48,276 bases of DNA, from the NCBI RefSeq assembly GCF_010365105.1, contig NZ_JAAFGZ010000024.1, forward strand, positions 1 to 48,276. The letters are read 5' to 3'. The position numbers and the translations under genes are program-made. Below the pieces are notes generated by a model, which was not told where the DNA came from, made no database searches, and worked only from the letters and a program-made list of their open reading frames with translations. Source of the stretch: Polaromonas sp. (GTDB taxonomy: Bacteria; Pseudomonadota; Gammaproteobacteria; Burkholderiales; Burkholderiaceae_C). Of this stretch, positions 1-8,085 are shown piece by piece (positions within the stretch are counted from its first letter, which is position 1; each line of letters starts with the position of its first letter).

Positions 1-1
1 T

Positions 2-160
2 CGAAAAACTCTTCAGTTCGATCGCATCCAGCTTGGCTTTTACGAAAAACCAGTCTTCTGAACCTATGACGCAGAATTGTGCAATTGGCTCTAAATAATA
101 GCTAAATATGCCCGTATCGCCTGCGCAAACAACGTTTTTAATGCGAAAAATGAAAGACAT
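2..160 (-). other. Possible 5' part of a reverse-strand gene cut by the window edge
   Basis: An open frame of 53 codons begins with ATG at 160 and runs off the left edge. The part near the edge reads as plausible protein (EDWFFVKAKLDAIELK), but no family is recognised and there is no good Shine-Dalgarno site before the ATG. A dispersed repeat copy (88-140) lies within the first third of the frame. The competing reading is a forward-strand gene whose last codons (ending FYEKPVF, stop at 59-61) enter from the left, which would leave the repeat between genes. The window alone cannot decide between the two. Confidence 0.2.
88..140 (+). repeat. Dispersed short repeat, copy 1
   Basis: Matches the shape of the repeat family seen elsewhere in this window: GCTNTAAATAATAGCT, then a GCCC/GTAT centre, then CTGCGCAAAC and a T-rich end. 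It is among the more diverged copies. It lies just left of the YqiA-like esterase gene. Confidence 0.55.
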
Positions 161-208
161 TGGCACCAGAGCGTCCTGCGCCTGCAGCCGGGCGTTTACC
201 ATGGGTCC

Positions 209-793
209 ATGCCCATCACCCACCTGCTTTACCTGCACGGCTTTCGCTCCTCGCCCCAATCGGCAAAGGCCCAAAAAATGGCCGCCCTGATGGCTGCGCA
301 CCACCCGGCGGTACGCTGGTGGTGTCCGCAGTTGCCGCCTTCGCCGCAGTGCGCCATGGCGATGCTGGAAAAAGGCCTTGCAGACTGGCCGGCTGGATCG
401 ATGGCGGTCATCGGCTCGTCGCTGGGCGGGTTCTATGCGACGGCGGTGGCCGAACGCATGGGCTGCAAGGCGGTGCTGCTGAACCCGGCGGTCGATCCTG
501 CGCGCGACCTGGTCCGCTACATCGGCGAGCAGACCACCTGGCAAAACCCCGACGAGCATTTTTTCTTTGAAGCGCGCTTTGTCGATGAACTGCGCGCACT
601 GCAGGCCGGGCCTTTGACAATTCCGCACCACTACCTGGCCATCATCGCCAAGGGCGACGAAGTGCTGGACTGGCACGAGATGGCGGCGCGCTATGCGGGC
701 GCCCGCCTGCGGATGCTGGAAGGCGGCGACCATGCGCTGAGCGACTTCGACGCGCACCTGCCGGCCGTCCTGGACTTCCTGGGCCTGGCCTGA
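209..793 (+). CDS. YqiA-like alpha/beta-fold esterase
   Basis: A 194-residue cytoplasmic hydrolase of the YqiA/YcfP type, small alpha/beta-fold proteins with reported or predicted esterase activity on unknown natural substrates. The N-terminus LLYLHGFRSSP carries the oxyanion-region HGF motif. The nucleophile elbow is GSSLGG with Ser71. The acid is probably the Asp in AKGDEVLDW and the base the His in GGDHALSDF, so the triad order is normal. Length matches the family (about 190). The ATG at 209 places LLYLHGF immediately after the start as in relatives; an ATG at 201 is in another frame. The next gene, the RNB ribonuclease, is on the same strand after about 136 bases. Family assignment is firm, the physiological role is not. 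Confidence 0.85.
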   Translation: MPITHLLYLHGFRSSPQSAKAQKMAALMAAHHPAVRWWCPQLPPSPQCAMAMLEKGLADWPAGSMAVIGSSLGGFYATAVAERMGCKAVLLNPAVDPARDLVRYIGEQTTWQNPDEHFFFEARFVDELRALQAGPLTIPHHYLAIIAKGDEVLDWHEMAARYAGARLRMLEGGDHALSDFDAHLPAVLDFLGLA

Positions 794-929
794 AACCAGT
801 GCCGGCTTGTCTCGGGCCAGGCGCTGCCTGATTACACTAGCAGCCTGTCGGACTTGGGGGTCGTCGGCTGCCAGCCGCACGCCCCGCAAGGGCCATCACC
901 CCGCTCCACCCAGGCCAAAGGATTTTGTT

Positions 930-3002
930 GTGTTTGTATTGTTTGAAGAAACCGGCAAGTTCCTGGCCGGCCGGATTTTGTCGGAAGCGGACAGTTCGTT
1001 GCAGGTGGAGCTTGACTCGGGCAAGCGCGTCAAGGTCAAGGCGGCCAACGCCCTACTGAAGTTCGAGAAACCCGCGCCGGCCGAGTTCATTGCCGCCGGC
1101 CAGCGATTGATTGAAGAAATCGACCTGGACCTGGCCTGGGAATTCGCCAGCGACGAGGAATTCGGTTTTGCCGAACTGGCGCGCGACTACTTCAGTGCCG
1201 ACGCCACCAAAGCCGCCTCGGCCGAGCAACAGGCCGCCGCGCTGTTCCGCCTGTACGACGCGCCGCATTACTTCCGCCGCGCCGGCAAGGGCCGCTTCAA
1301 AAAAGCGCCGCCCGAAATCCTGCAGCAGGCGCTCGCTGCCATCGAAAAGAAAAAACAGATCACGGCGCAGATTGCCAGCTGGGCCGACGAACTGGGACAG
1401 GGCCAGTGCCCGGCGCCGATCCGCGAGCAGCTCTACAAGATCCTCTTCAAGCCCGACAAGAACAGCGCCGAGTACAAGGCGGTGGTCGATGCTTCCCGCG
1501 CCACGCATACCGCGCCGCTCGACTTGCTGCAAAAAGCCGGCGCCATCGCCTCGCCCTACCAGTTCCACTGGAAGCGCTTTTTGTTCGAGAACTTCCCCAA
1601 GGGCACGCGCTTTCCGGAGTTGCAGGCGCCGCCGATCAAGGACGAGCTGCCGCTGGCCGATGTCCGCGCCTTTTCCATCGACGACTCCAGCACCACCGAG
1701 ATCGACGATGCGCTGTCGGTGCAAGGCCTGGGCAGCGGCACGGTCACGCTGGGCGTTCACATCGCCGCGCCCGGCCTGGCGGTGCTGCCAGGCGGCCCGA
1801 TTGACGCCATCGGCCGCGCGCGCATGTCCACCGTGTACATGCCCGGCTACAAACTGACCATGCTGCCCGACGACGTGGTGCAGGCCTACACGCTGCAGGA
1901 AGGCCGCAACTGCCCTGCCCTGTCGCTCTACATCACGATGGACGAAGCCACGCTGGACATCACCGCCAGCGTGACCCGGCTGGAACAGGTGCCCATCGTC
2001 AGCAACCTGCGCCACGACGCGCTCGACAACGTGTTCAACGAAGCCTTCTTTGAAGCCGCACAAGTGACCGCGCCGGTCGATGTGCCCTGGGGCGTGGAGA
2101 TGACCTTCCTGCACCGACTGGCCCGGCACCTGAAAGGCCAGCGCGAAATCGTTCGCGGCAAGCCCGAGAACTTCAACCGGCCCGACTACAACTTCAAGCT
2201 CGACAATCCAATGGGCGGCGAGCCGCAGGGCGACGAGCGCGTCAGCATCAGCACCCGCCAGCGCGGCGCGCCGCTCGACCTGATCGTCGCCGAGGCGATG
2301 ATCCTGGCCAACAGCACCTGGGGCCAGTGGCTGGCCGAGCATGGCGTTCCGGGCATTTACCGCAGCCAGGCCAGCATGGCGCCGGGCGTGAAGGTGCGCA
2401 TGGGCACCAAGGCGCTGCCGCATGCCGGCCTCGGCGTGAAAAGCTATGCCTGGAGCACCTCGCCGTTGCGCCGCTACACCGATCTGGTGAACCAGTGGCA
2501 GATCATTGCCGTCACCAAACACGGCCGTAGCGCCGCGCTGGTCGCGCCCTTCAAGCCCAAGGATGCCGATCTGTTTTCGGTGATTTCGTGCTTTGACGCG
2601 GCCTACAGCGCCTACAACGGCTTCCAGTCCGGCATCGAGCGCTACTGGACGCTGAAATACCTGGAGCAAAACGGCATCACCGAACTGACGGCGACCAGTT
2701 TCAAGGACAACCTGGTGCGCGCCGACGATCTGCCGCTGGTTCTGGCCGCCCTGGGCGCGCAAGGCCTGCCGCGCGGCGCCCGGGTGCGCATCAGGCTCGG
2801 CGCGATTGACGAGATCACGCTGGACATCGCCGGCACCGTCATCGAGCGGCTCGACACGGTTGCGGAAACTTCAGCCGAGGCGCAGGACAGCGACGCCAGC
2901 GAAGACGGCGAAGACGAAATCGCCGCCGGTCCGATTTCGATTGCCGTTGACATGAACGAGGCGCAGGCGGATGCCGAACCGGCTCCCGCTGCGGCCGCCT
3001 GA
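930..3002 (+). CDS. RNB-domain 3'-5' exoribonuclease (RNase II family)
   Basis: A 690-residue processive exoribonuclease of the RNase II/R superfamily, expected to degrade RNA from the 3' end in the cytoplasm. The RNB catalytic block begins near residue 245 with AFSIDDSSTTEIDDALSV, whose aspartates bind the catalytic magnesium, and extends to about residue 590 (SPLRRYTDLVNQWQI is the conserved distal motif). The N-terminal third is an OB-like RNA-binding region. The C-terminus ends in an acidic Ser/Asp/Glu-rich and Ala-rich tail. I place the start at GTG 930 because FVLFEETGKFLAGRI is the usual N-terminus in relatives and AAAGGA lies 7 bases upstream. An open frame continues upstream to 807 but reads as non-protein. 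The gene overlaps the TonB-like gene. Confidence 0.9.
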   Translation: MFVLFEETGKFLAGRILSEADSSLQVELDSGKRVKVKAANALLKFEKPAPAEFIAAGQRLIEEIDLDLAWEFASDEEFGFAELARDYFSADATKAASAEQQAAALFRLYDAPHYFRRAGKGRFKKAPPEILQQALAAIEKKKQITAQIASWADELGQGQCPAPIREQLYKILFKPDKNSAEYKAVVDASRATHTAPLDLLQKAGAIASPYQFHWKRFLFENFPKGTRFPELQAPPIKDELPLADVRAFSIDDSSTTEIDDALSVQGLGSGTVTLGVHIAAPGLAVLPGGPIDAIGRARMSTVYMPGYKLTMLPDDVVQAYTLQEGRNCPALSLYITMDEATLDITASVTRLEQVPIVSNLRHDALDNVFNEAFFEAAQVTAPVDVPWGVEMTFLHRLARHLKGQREIVRGKPENFNRPDYNFKLDNPMGGEPQGDERVSISTRQRGAPLDLIVAEAMILANSTWGQWLAEHGVPGIYRSQASMAPGVKVRMGTKALPHAGLGVKSYAWSTSPLRRYTDLVNQWQIIAVTKHGRSAALVAPFKPKDADLFSVISCFDAAYSAYNGFQSGIERYWTLKYLEQNGITELTATSFKDNLVRADDLPLVLAALGAQGLPRGARVRIRLGAIDEITLDIAGTVIERLDTVAETSAEAQDSDASEDGEDEIAAGPISIAVDMNEAQADAEPAPAAAA

Positions 3003-3945
3003 AGCCGCCCCGATGTCCAGCGCGCCACCGATGGCCGGCCCCCGGCATCGTGCCTTCATGCTGAAACCTGGCCGGCCGCCGGGGAAATCCCGGTCGCCCA
3101 GCACGCTTCAGGTGGCGCTGGGCATTTCGCTGGCCGCGCACGCCGCGTTGCTGGCGGTGCGGATTGTCGATCCGGAGCGCTTCAACCGCGTCTTCCAGGA
3201 CACGCCGCTGGAGGTGATCCTGGTGAATGCCAAGTCCAGCGACGCACCCGATGCAAACGCCAAAGCCATTGCGCAGGCTTCGCTGGCCGGCGGCGGCGCG
3301 CTTGACAGCGGCCGGCCGACCTCCCCGTTGCCGCCTTCGCTGACGGCGAAAACCGGCGACGCGCAGGAAGATGAAAACGAACGCCGCCAGGTCCGGTCGC
3401 TCAAGGAGCAGCAGGCCCAACTGCTGCTGCAGACCCGCAAGGAACTGGCCGCGCTGCCGCCGCCCGACCTGAGCATGCCGTCCAGCCTGCGCGCGCAAAC
3501 CGAGCAGGAAGAAAAGCGCCGCCAACTGGTCAAGCTGCTCGCGGAAATTGAAAAAAGCATCAACGAAGACAGCGCCCAGCCGTCCAGGCGCTACATCAGC
3601 CCCTCGACCCGCGAAGCAGTCTATGCGGTGTATTACGATGCGATGCGCCGCAGGATCGAGAAAAAGGGGACGCTGAACTTTCCGCAACGGGCCGGGAAAA
3701 AACTGTATGGCGAGCTGACCATGACGATGACGGTCAATGCCGACGGTCAGGTGTTGACGACCGAAGTGGTGCAAGGCTCGGGCAACCCGACGCTTGACCG
3801 CTGGGCGCAAAGCCTGGTGCAGGGCAGCGGGCCTTTCGAGCCGTTCAGCGAAGCCATGCGCAGCCAGGCCGACCAGATCGTGGTGGTGTCGAGCTTCAAT
3901 TTCGGGCGCGATGACAGCCTGGAAACGAAGCTGACTGATCGCTGA
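2971..3945 (+). CDS. TonB C-terminal-domain energy-transducer-like protein
   Basis: A 324-residue inner-membrane protein with TonB architecture: a basic N-terminus, one membrane anchor (VALGISLAAHAALLAVRIV, about residues 48-66), a long charged periplasmic stretch rich in Glu/Gln/Lys (likely helical, around residues 125-200), and a C-terminal TonB-like domain (YAVYYDAMRRRIEKKGTL.. YGELTMTMTVNADGQVL). TonB proteins couple the proton gradient to outer-membrane processes; the partners here are unknown and no exbB/exbD lies nearby. The first ATG at 2971 overlaps the ribonuclease by 32 bases and has GAGG 9 bases upstream; ATGs at 3013 and 3058 are alternatives, and 3058 would still keep the anchor. 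It is probably cotranscribed with the ribonuclease. Confidence 0.75.
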   Translation: MPNRLPLRPPEAAPMSSAPPMAGPRHRAFMLKPGRPPGKSRSPSTLQVALGISLAAHAALLAVRIVDPERFNRVFQDTPLEVILVNAKSSDAPDANAKAIAQASLAGGGALDSGRPTSPLPPSLTAKTGDAQEDENERRQVRSLKEQQAQLLLQTRKELAALPPPDLSMPSSLRAQTEQEEKRRQLVKLLAEIEKSINEDSAQPSRRYISPSTREAVYAVYYDAMRRRIEKKGTLNFPQRAGKKLYGELTMTMTVNADGQVLTTEVVQGSGNPTLDRWAQSLVQGSGPFEPFSEAMRSQADQIVVVSSFNFGRDDSLETKLTDR

Positions 3946-3998
3946 GCCTCGGCGCGGCGCCTGCATTGAACAACAGTCCAAATGGAAAAGATGCTTTC

Positions 3999-4106
3999 AT
4001 GATCAGCGATCACGCTGCCGTATCGCATTTCTCCGCGCCTGGCAACCCGATGGCCGGCAGCAGATTCGCGCTGGTCCATGCCGGTGAGCCGGTGCGGCTG
4101 GCATGA
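3999..4106 (+). pseudogene. aroE: Probable internally deleted relic of shikimate dehydrogenase
   Basis: A 35-codon frame whose middle reads GNPMAGSRFALVHA. This resembles the N-terminal shikimate-binding motif of AroE (GNP-[IV]-AHS-[KR]-SP-x-IH), which is normally about 10 residues from the start. After VHA only GEPVRLA and a stop remain, so nearly all of the roughly 270-residue enzyme is absent. The stop overlaps the mtgA start as ATGA, the coupling expected if a full aroE once sat directly before mtgA; from recall, related betaproteobacteria have aroE between the ribonuclease region and mtgA. The simplest reading is an in-frame deletion joining the two ends of aroE, leaving a leader peptide that may still couple translation to mtgA. 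The similarity is short, so chance cannot be excluded. Confidence 0.45.
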
Positions 4107-4852
4107 AAGCCTTTGGGCGCCTGCTGCTCCTGGCCTTGCTGGCCGGCCTGGCCCTGCAGCTGTATTTTGCGGGGCGCATTGCGCTGATGCGCTTCGTCAA
4201 CCCGGAATCGACCGCCTTCCAGCGCTCGGAAGCCTGGGGAATAGCCCGCAGCACCGGCACACTCAAATGGCGCCAGCAGTGGGTGCCTTACGCGGAAATC
4301 TCAAGCCACCTCAAGCGCGCCATCATCGCCTCGGAAGACGCCAGTTTCTTGCTGCACGAAGGGCTTGACATGGACGCGCTGGAAAAGGCCTGGGAGAAAA
4401 ATGCCCAGGCCGAGGAACGTGCCGCGCAATCCCTCAGCCGGCAGGCCGAGGGCAAGTCGAAAGTGCCCCTGGTCAAGCCACCCAAAATCATCGGCGGCTC
4501 GACCATCACCCAGCAGCTCGCCAAGAACCTGTTTTTGTCGGGCGAACGCACGCTGCTGCGCAAGGGCCAGGAACTGCTGCTGACGCTGATGCTCGAAGCG
4601 CTGCTGAGCAAGCAGCGCATCCTGGAGATTTACCTCAACAATGTCGAATGGGGCGAAGGCGTTTTTGGCGCCGAGGCCGCCGCCCAGCACTATTACCGCA
4701 AGCCAGCCGCGCGCCTGAGCGCCATCGAGTCGGCCCGGCTGGCGGTGATGCTGCCCCGGCCCAAGTATTTTGAAACCCACACCGGCTCGGGCTACCTGGC
4801 GTCGCGCGCCCGGACCATCGCGGCGCGCATGGGCGGGGTGGAACTGCCATGA
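4103..4852 (+). CDS. mtgA: Monofunctional peptidoglycan glycosyltransferase
   Basis: A 249-residue GT51 enzyme that polymerises lipid II into glycan strands on the periplasmic face of the inner membrane. One N-terminal anchor ([18 protein letters not shown]) precedes the catalytic domain. The catalytic Glu is in IASEDASF; the second conserved block is [16 protein letters not shown], followed by [31 protein letters not shown]. The first block is slightly unusual: [12 protein letters not shown] where relatives have EDARFFxHxGxD. A Lys/Glu-rich insert (about residues 97-128) separates blocks 1 and 2. The ATG overlaps the stop of the short aroE-like frame by the ATGA arrangement. It has no transpeptidase domain. 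Its location close to, but transcribed opposite to, the dcw cluster fits a wall-synthesis role. Confidence 0.93.
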   Translation: MKAFGRLLLLALLAGLALQLYFAGRIALMRFVNPESTAFQRSEAWGIARSTGTLKWRQQWVPYAEISSHLKRAIIASEDASFLLHEGLDMDALEKAWEKNAQAEERAAQSLSRQAEGKSKVPLVKPPKIIGGSTITQQLAKNLFLSGERTLLRKGQELLLTLMLEALLSKQRILEIYLNNVEWGEGVFGAEAAAQHYYRKPAARLSAIESARLAVMLPRPKYFETHTGSGYLASRARTIAARMGGVELP

Positions 4853-4878
4853 GCACTGAATTTTTCTTTTTTACGAGT

Positions 4879-4933
4879 CATTTCGTGCCCTTTCGCAATA
4901 CCTGCGGGCATAGGCAGCTCCTTTAATCATAGC
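4879..4933 (-). repeat. Dispersed short repeat, copy 2, abutting the ruvC start
   Basis: In reverse orientation it reads GCTATGATTAAAGGAGCTGC, then CTATGCCC, a short spacer and TTGCGAAAGGGC, matching the repeat family. It fills most of the gap between mtgA and ruvC and ends one base before the ruvC ATG. Confidence 0.7.
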
Positions 4934-4934
4934 A

Positions 4935-5483
4935 ATGCATATATTGGGAATCGATCCGGGCTTGCTGATCACCGGCTTTGGCGTGGTGGACATGGACGGC
5001 CCGCACCTGCGCTATGTCGCCAGCGGCACCATCAAGACCGCGCACCTGGACAAAAAGGACTTGCCGGGCCGGCTGAAGGTGCTGTTCGACGGCGTTCGCG
5101 AGGTGGTGCAGCGCTACCAGCCCGAATCCGCGTCGGTCGAGATCGTGTTTGTCAACGTCAACCCGCAGGCTACGCTGCTGCTCGGCCAGGCGCGCGGCGC
5201 GTGCATCACGGCGCTGGTGTCCACCGACCTGCCGGTGGCCGAATACACCGCGCTGCAGATGAAAAAGGCAGTCGCCGGCTACGGCAAGGCCGGCAAGGCG
5301 GAGGTGCAGGAAATGGTCATGCGCCTCTTGAAGCTGCCGTCGCTGCCCGGAAAGGATGCCGCCGATGCCCTGGGGCTGGCCATCACGCATGCGCATGTGG
5401 GCGCGGCGATGGCGCGGCTGGCGAAGGCCAGCGAAGCCAGCGGCAAGATGGGCGGACTTTACCGCGCCGGACGCAGCCGATGA
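4935..5483 (+). CDS. ruvC: Holliday-junction endonuclease RuvC
   Basis: A 182-residue resolvase that cuts four-way DNA junctions symmetrically with the RuvAB branch-migration motor during recombinational repair. The RNase H-like fold shows its acidic active site: Asp7 in LGIDPG, Glu in [22 protein letters not shown] (about residue 69), and the C-terminal [15 protein letters not shown] pair. Length is normal for the family. The ATG at 4935 gives the standard N-terminus, but no Shine-Dalgarno sequence precedes it, because the leader is made of a dispersed repeat copy (4879-4933). ruvA and ruvB are not adjacent in this window. The gene converges on the dcw cluster. Confidence 0.96.
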   Translation: MHILGIDPGLLITGFGVVDMDGPHLRYVASGTIKTAHLDKKDLPGRLKVLFDGVREVVQRYQPESASVEIVFVNVNPQATLLLGQARGACITALVSTDLPVAEYTALQMKKAVAGYGKAGKAEVQEMVMRLLKLPSLPGKDAADALGLAITHAHVGAAMARLAKASEASGKMGGLYRAGRSR

Positions 5484-5486
5484 CCC

Positions 5487-5663
5487 CTACCCCACCCGCT
5501 CCATGATGAGCACGGCGAAAAATCCGAAAGCGGCTATCAATGCCCACTTCAGCACCACCCAGCCATAGTGCCTGAAGCGCAGTTGCCCGGTGCCGGCGTA
5601 GAGCATGAAGCACACCAGCGATGTCAGCAGCGCCAGCAAGAGCATCCCTCGAAAAAGCAGCAT
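5487..5663 (-). CDS. Small two-helix membrane protein at the end of the dcw cluster
   Basis: A 58-residue frame not assigned to any family I recognise. It has two hydrophobic segments, LLLALLTSLVCFMLYAG (residues 8-24) and VVLKWALIAAFGFFAVLIM (about 36-54), joined by the basic loop QLRFRHYGW, and ends MERVG. This predicts a hairpin in the inner membrane with the basic loop probably cytoplasmic. The ATG at 5663 has GGAG 8 bases upstream. It starts 30 bases after lpxC on the same strand, so it is probably the last gene of the dcw transcript. It converges on ruvC with only three bases between the two stops. The good ribosome site and protein-like composition support a real gene; the function is unknown. 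Confidence 0.7.
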   Translation of the reverse strand: MLLFRGMLLLALLTSLVCFMLYAGTGQLRFRHYGWVVLKWALIAAFGFFAVLIMERVG

Positions 5664-5693
5664 GGCCTGGACTCCGGATGGTGAAGAAATGCG

Positions 5694-6617
5694 CTACCAG
5701 GCGCGCGCCAGGGTGGCGAACCCCTTGGGCGCGCTTTTTTCGTCGTCGAACGTGGCGATCTCGTAGGCATCGGGATGCGCCAGCAACTCGCGCAACAACT
5801 TGTTGTTCATGGCATGGCCCGAGCGAAAAGCGCTGTAGGCGGCCAGCAGCGGCTTGCCCAGCAAATACAGGTCGCCCATGGCGTCGAGGATCTTGTGCTT
5901 GACGAATTCGTCGTTGTAGCGCAACCCTTCGGCATTGAGCACCTTGTAGTCATCCATGACGATGGCATTGTCCAGCCCGCCGCCGAGCGCCAGGCCGTTG
6001 GCCCGCATCATCTCGACATCCTTGGTGAAGCCGAAGGTGCGCGCGCGGGCAATGTCACGGCTGTAGGCGCCGCTGCCCATATCGAAGTCGACGCGCTGGC
6101 CGGTCGAATCGACAGCCGGGTGGTCAAAATCGATCTCGAAGCTCAGCTTGTAGCCTTCGTAGGGGCTCAGGCGCGCCCATTTGACATTCGCACCCTCGCC
6201 TTCGCGCACCTCGACCGGCTTGAGGATGCGCACGAAGCGCTTGGGCGCCGGCTGCAATGCAATGCCGGCGGATTGCAGCAGGAACACAAACGATGATGCC
6301 GAGCCGTCCAGGATGGGCACCTCTTCAGCTGTGATGTCGATGACCAGGTTGTCAATGCCCAGTCCCGCGCAGGCCGACATCAGGTGCTCGACCGTCAGCA
6401 CCTTGGTACTGCCGCTGGAAATCGTCGATGCCAGCCGGGTGTCGGTGACGGCTTCGGGCGAGATGACGATGTCCACCGGCTGTGGAAGATCGACGCGCCG
6501 GAACACGATGCCGCTGTCGGGCGGCGCCGGCCGCAGGGTCAACTCGACCCGCTGGCCGCTGTGCAGCCCGACACCGACCGCCCGTGTCAGGGATTTGAGG
6601 GTTCTTTGAGCGAGCAT
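5694..6617 (-). CDS. lpxC: UDP-3-O-acyl-N-acetylglucosamine deacetylase
   Basis: A 307-residue zinc enzyme that performs the committed step of lipid A synthesis, removing the acetyl group from UDP-3-O-acyl-GlcNAc in the cytoplasm. It starts [21 protein letters not shown], the usual N-terminus. Zinc and catalytic motifs are visible: [15 protein letters not shown], and [14 protein letters not shown] with the metal-binding His and Asp; the terminal [13 protein letters not shown] carries the catalytic His. Length is typical. It follows ftsZ after 147 bases, as at the end of dcw clusters in many Gram-negatives, and confirms an LPS-containing outer membrane. A TAAAAT sequence close to the start may be part of its own promoter, but no convincing -35 was seen. 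Confidence 0.97.
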   Translation of the reverse strand: MLAQRTLKSLTRAVGVGLHSGQRVELTLRPAPPDSGIVFRRVDLPQPVDIVISPEAVTDTRLASTISSGSTKVLTVEHLMSACAGLGIDNLVIDITAEEVPILDGSASSFVFLLQSAGIALQPAPKRFVRILKPVEVREGEGANVKWARLSPYEGYKLSFEIDFDHPAVDSTGQRVDFDMGSGAYSRDIARARTFGFTKDVEMMRANGLALGGGLDNAIVMDDYKVLNAEGLRYNDEFVKHKILDAMGDLYLLGKPLLAAYSAFRSGHAMNNKLLRELLAHPDAYEIATFDDEKSAPKGFATLARAW

Positions 6618-6764
6618 GTCGTATTTTAAATTGTCAGGCGCGCAGCATCGCTGCCCGGCCCGCCAAGCCCATGCAGCAGGCTGGCGTGCAACAGCCGCAG
6701 CCTGTCAGGCCGCAGGCCATGCGCCCCGGCCCGCCATGGCTGGCAGGTACAGGCGCAGGCAGGA

Positions 6765-7943
6765 TCAGTCCGCCTGACGGCGCAAAAAGGCAGGAATCTC
6801 GAAGTCGTCCATGCCGCCCGATGCCAGCGCATCGACCTTCGCAGCCGCCTGGATGCGGTTGTTACCCCACACGTTGGGCCGGGCCATGTTGCCGTAGTCG
6901 GGTTGCTTCAGGCCCTGCACGCCAGCGGCATTCTGGCCGGCACCGCGCAGCACCTGCAGCGGCGCGACATTGCTGCGCACTTCCTGGCGGCTCAGGCCGG
7001 TGGCCACCACGGTGACGCGGATGTCGTCACCCAGTTCGTCGTCGTAGGCGGTGCCGTAGATCACATGCGCATCGGGCGATGCGTAGGCGCGCACGGTGTT
7101 CATCGCCAGCTTGGACTCGTTCAGCTTGAGCGAACCCTTGGCGGCCGAAATCAGCACCAGCACGCCCTTGGCGCCGGACAGGTCGATGCCTTCGAGCAGC
7201 GGGCAGGCCACGGCCTGCTCGGCGGCGATGCGGGCGCGGTCGGGGCCGTTGGCACGGGCCGTTCCCATCATGGCCTTGCCGGGCTCGCCCATGACGGTGC
7301 GCACGTCCTCGAAGTCGACGTTGACATGGCCGGGAACATTGATGATCTCGGCAATGCCGCCGACAGCGTTTTTCAGCACGTCGTTGGCATGCGCGAACGC
7401 CTCGTCCTGTGTCACGTCATCGCCCAGCACTTCGAGCAGCTTTTCGTTCAGCACGACGATCAGCGAATCGACATTGGCTTCGAGTTCGGCCAGGCCCTGG
7501 TCGGCATTGGTCATGCGGCGTCCGCCCTCGAAGTCGAAGGGCTTGGTCACCACCCCGACCGTCAGGATGCCCATTTCCTTGGCCACGCGGGCAATCACCG
7601 GCGCTGCACCGGTGCCGGTGCCGCCGCCCATGCCGGCAGTGATGAACAGCATGTGCGCGCCGCTGATGGCACTGCGGATGTCGTCCACCGCCAGTTCGGC
7701 CGCTTCGCGGCCTTTTTCAGGCTTGCTGCCGGCACCCAGGCCGCTGGCGCCCAGCTGGATGTTCTTGTGCGCGGTGCCACGGTTGAGAGCCTGCGCGTCG
7801 GTGTTGGCGCAGATGAATTCAACGCCCTGCACGCCGCACTGGATCATGTGACCGACGGCATTGCCGCCGCCGCCGCCGACGCCAATCACCTTGATCTGCG
7901 TGCCTTGGTTGAATTCCTGGATTTCAATCATTTCGATACTCAT
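6765..7943 (-). CDS. ftsZ: Cell division GTPase FtsZ
   Basis: A 392-residue tubulin homologue that polymerises into the Z ring and recruits the divisome. The GTP-binding loops are clear: GVGGGGGNAVGHM near the N-terminus and the tubulin signature GGGTGTGAAP. The T7 synergy loop and GTPase core are intact, followed by a variable linker. The C-terminal peptide DDFEIPAFLRRQ is the docking site for FtsA and other tail-binding partners. The ATG at 7943 is preceded by a perfect AGGAGG at ideal spacing, consistent with the high expression ftsZ needs. The 142-base gap to ftsA is the largest within the division end of the cluster and probably holds an ftsZ promoter, though no clear -10/-35 pair could be assigned. 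Confidence 0.98.
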   Translation of the reverse strand: MSIEMIEIQEFNQGTQIKVIGVGGGGGNAVGHMIQCGVQGVEFICANTDAQALNRGTAHKNIQLGASGLGAGSKPEKGREAAELAVDDIRSAISGAHMLFITAGMGGGTGTGAAPVIARVAKEMGILTVGVVTKPFDFEGGRRMTNADQGLAELEANVDSLIVVLNEKLLEVLGDDVTQDEAFAHANDVLKNAVGGIAEIINVPGHVNVDFEDVRTVMGEPGKAMMGTARANGPDRARIAAEQAVACPLLEGIDLSGAKGVLVLISAAKGSLKLNESKLAMNTVRAYASPDAHVIYGTAYDDELGDDIRVTVVATGLSRQEVRSNVAPLQVLRGAGQNAAGVQGLKQPDYGNMARPNVWGNNRIQAAAKVDALASGGMDDFEIPAFLRRQAD

Positions 7944-7947
7944 GGGG

Positions 7948-7959
7948 AGCCTCCTGTTG
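7948..7959 (-). promoter_or_regulatory. Strong ribosome binding site of ftsZ
   Basis: On the reverse strand AGGAGG followed by a short C-rich spacer precedes the ATG at 7943. It is the closest match to the anti-Shine-Dalgarno sequence seen in the cluster and supports the chosen start. Confidence 0.8.
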
Positions 7960-8085
7960 GGGTAAATCGGGTGGGTGAATACATATCAATTTTTTTGCGA
8001 AACATGGCGGGTCAGGCCGGTGGATCAGCGCCTCCCGAATGGGTTCGGCGCCAGGGGCGACCGAAAAATCTGGACAGACGTGTCA

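Noticed and set aside
1053..2762. Reverse-strand 569-codon open frame antisense to the RNB ribonuclease
   Set aside because: It mirrors a high-GC coding region; its product has no recognisable domains and is rich in His/Gln/Arg/Val, typical of antisense frames here.
6618..6764. Small gene or terminator between ftsZ and lpxC
   Set aside because: The gap is GC-rich with CTGC/GCAG repeats but has no hairpin with a T run and no credible frame.
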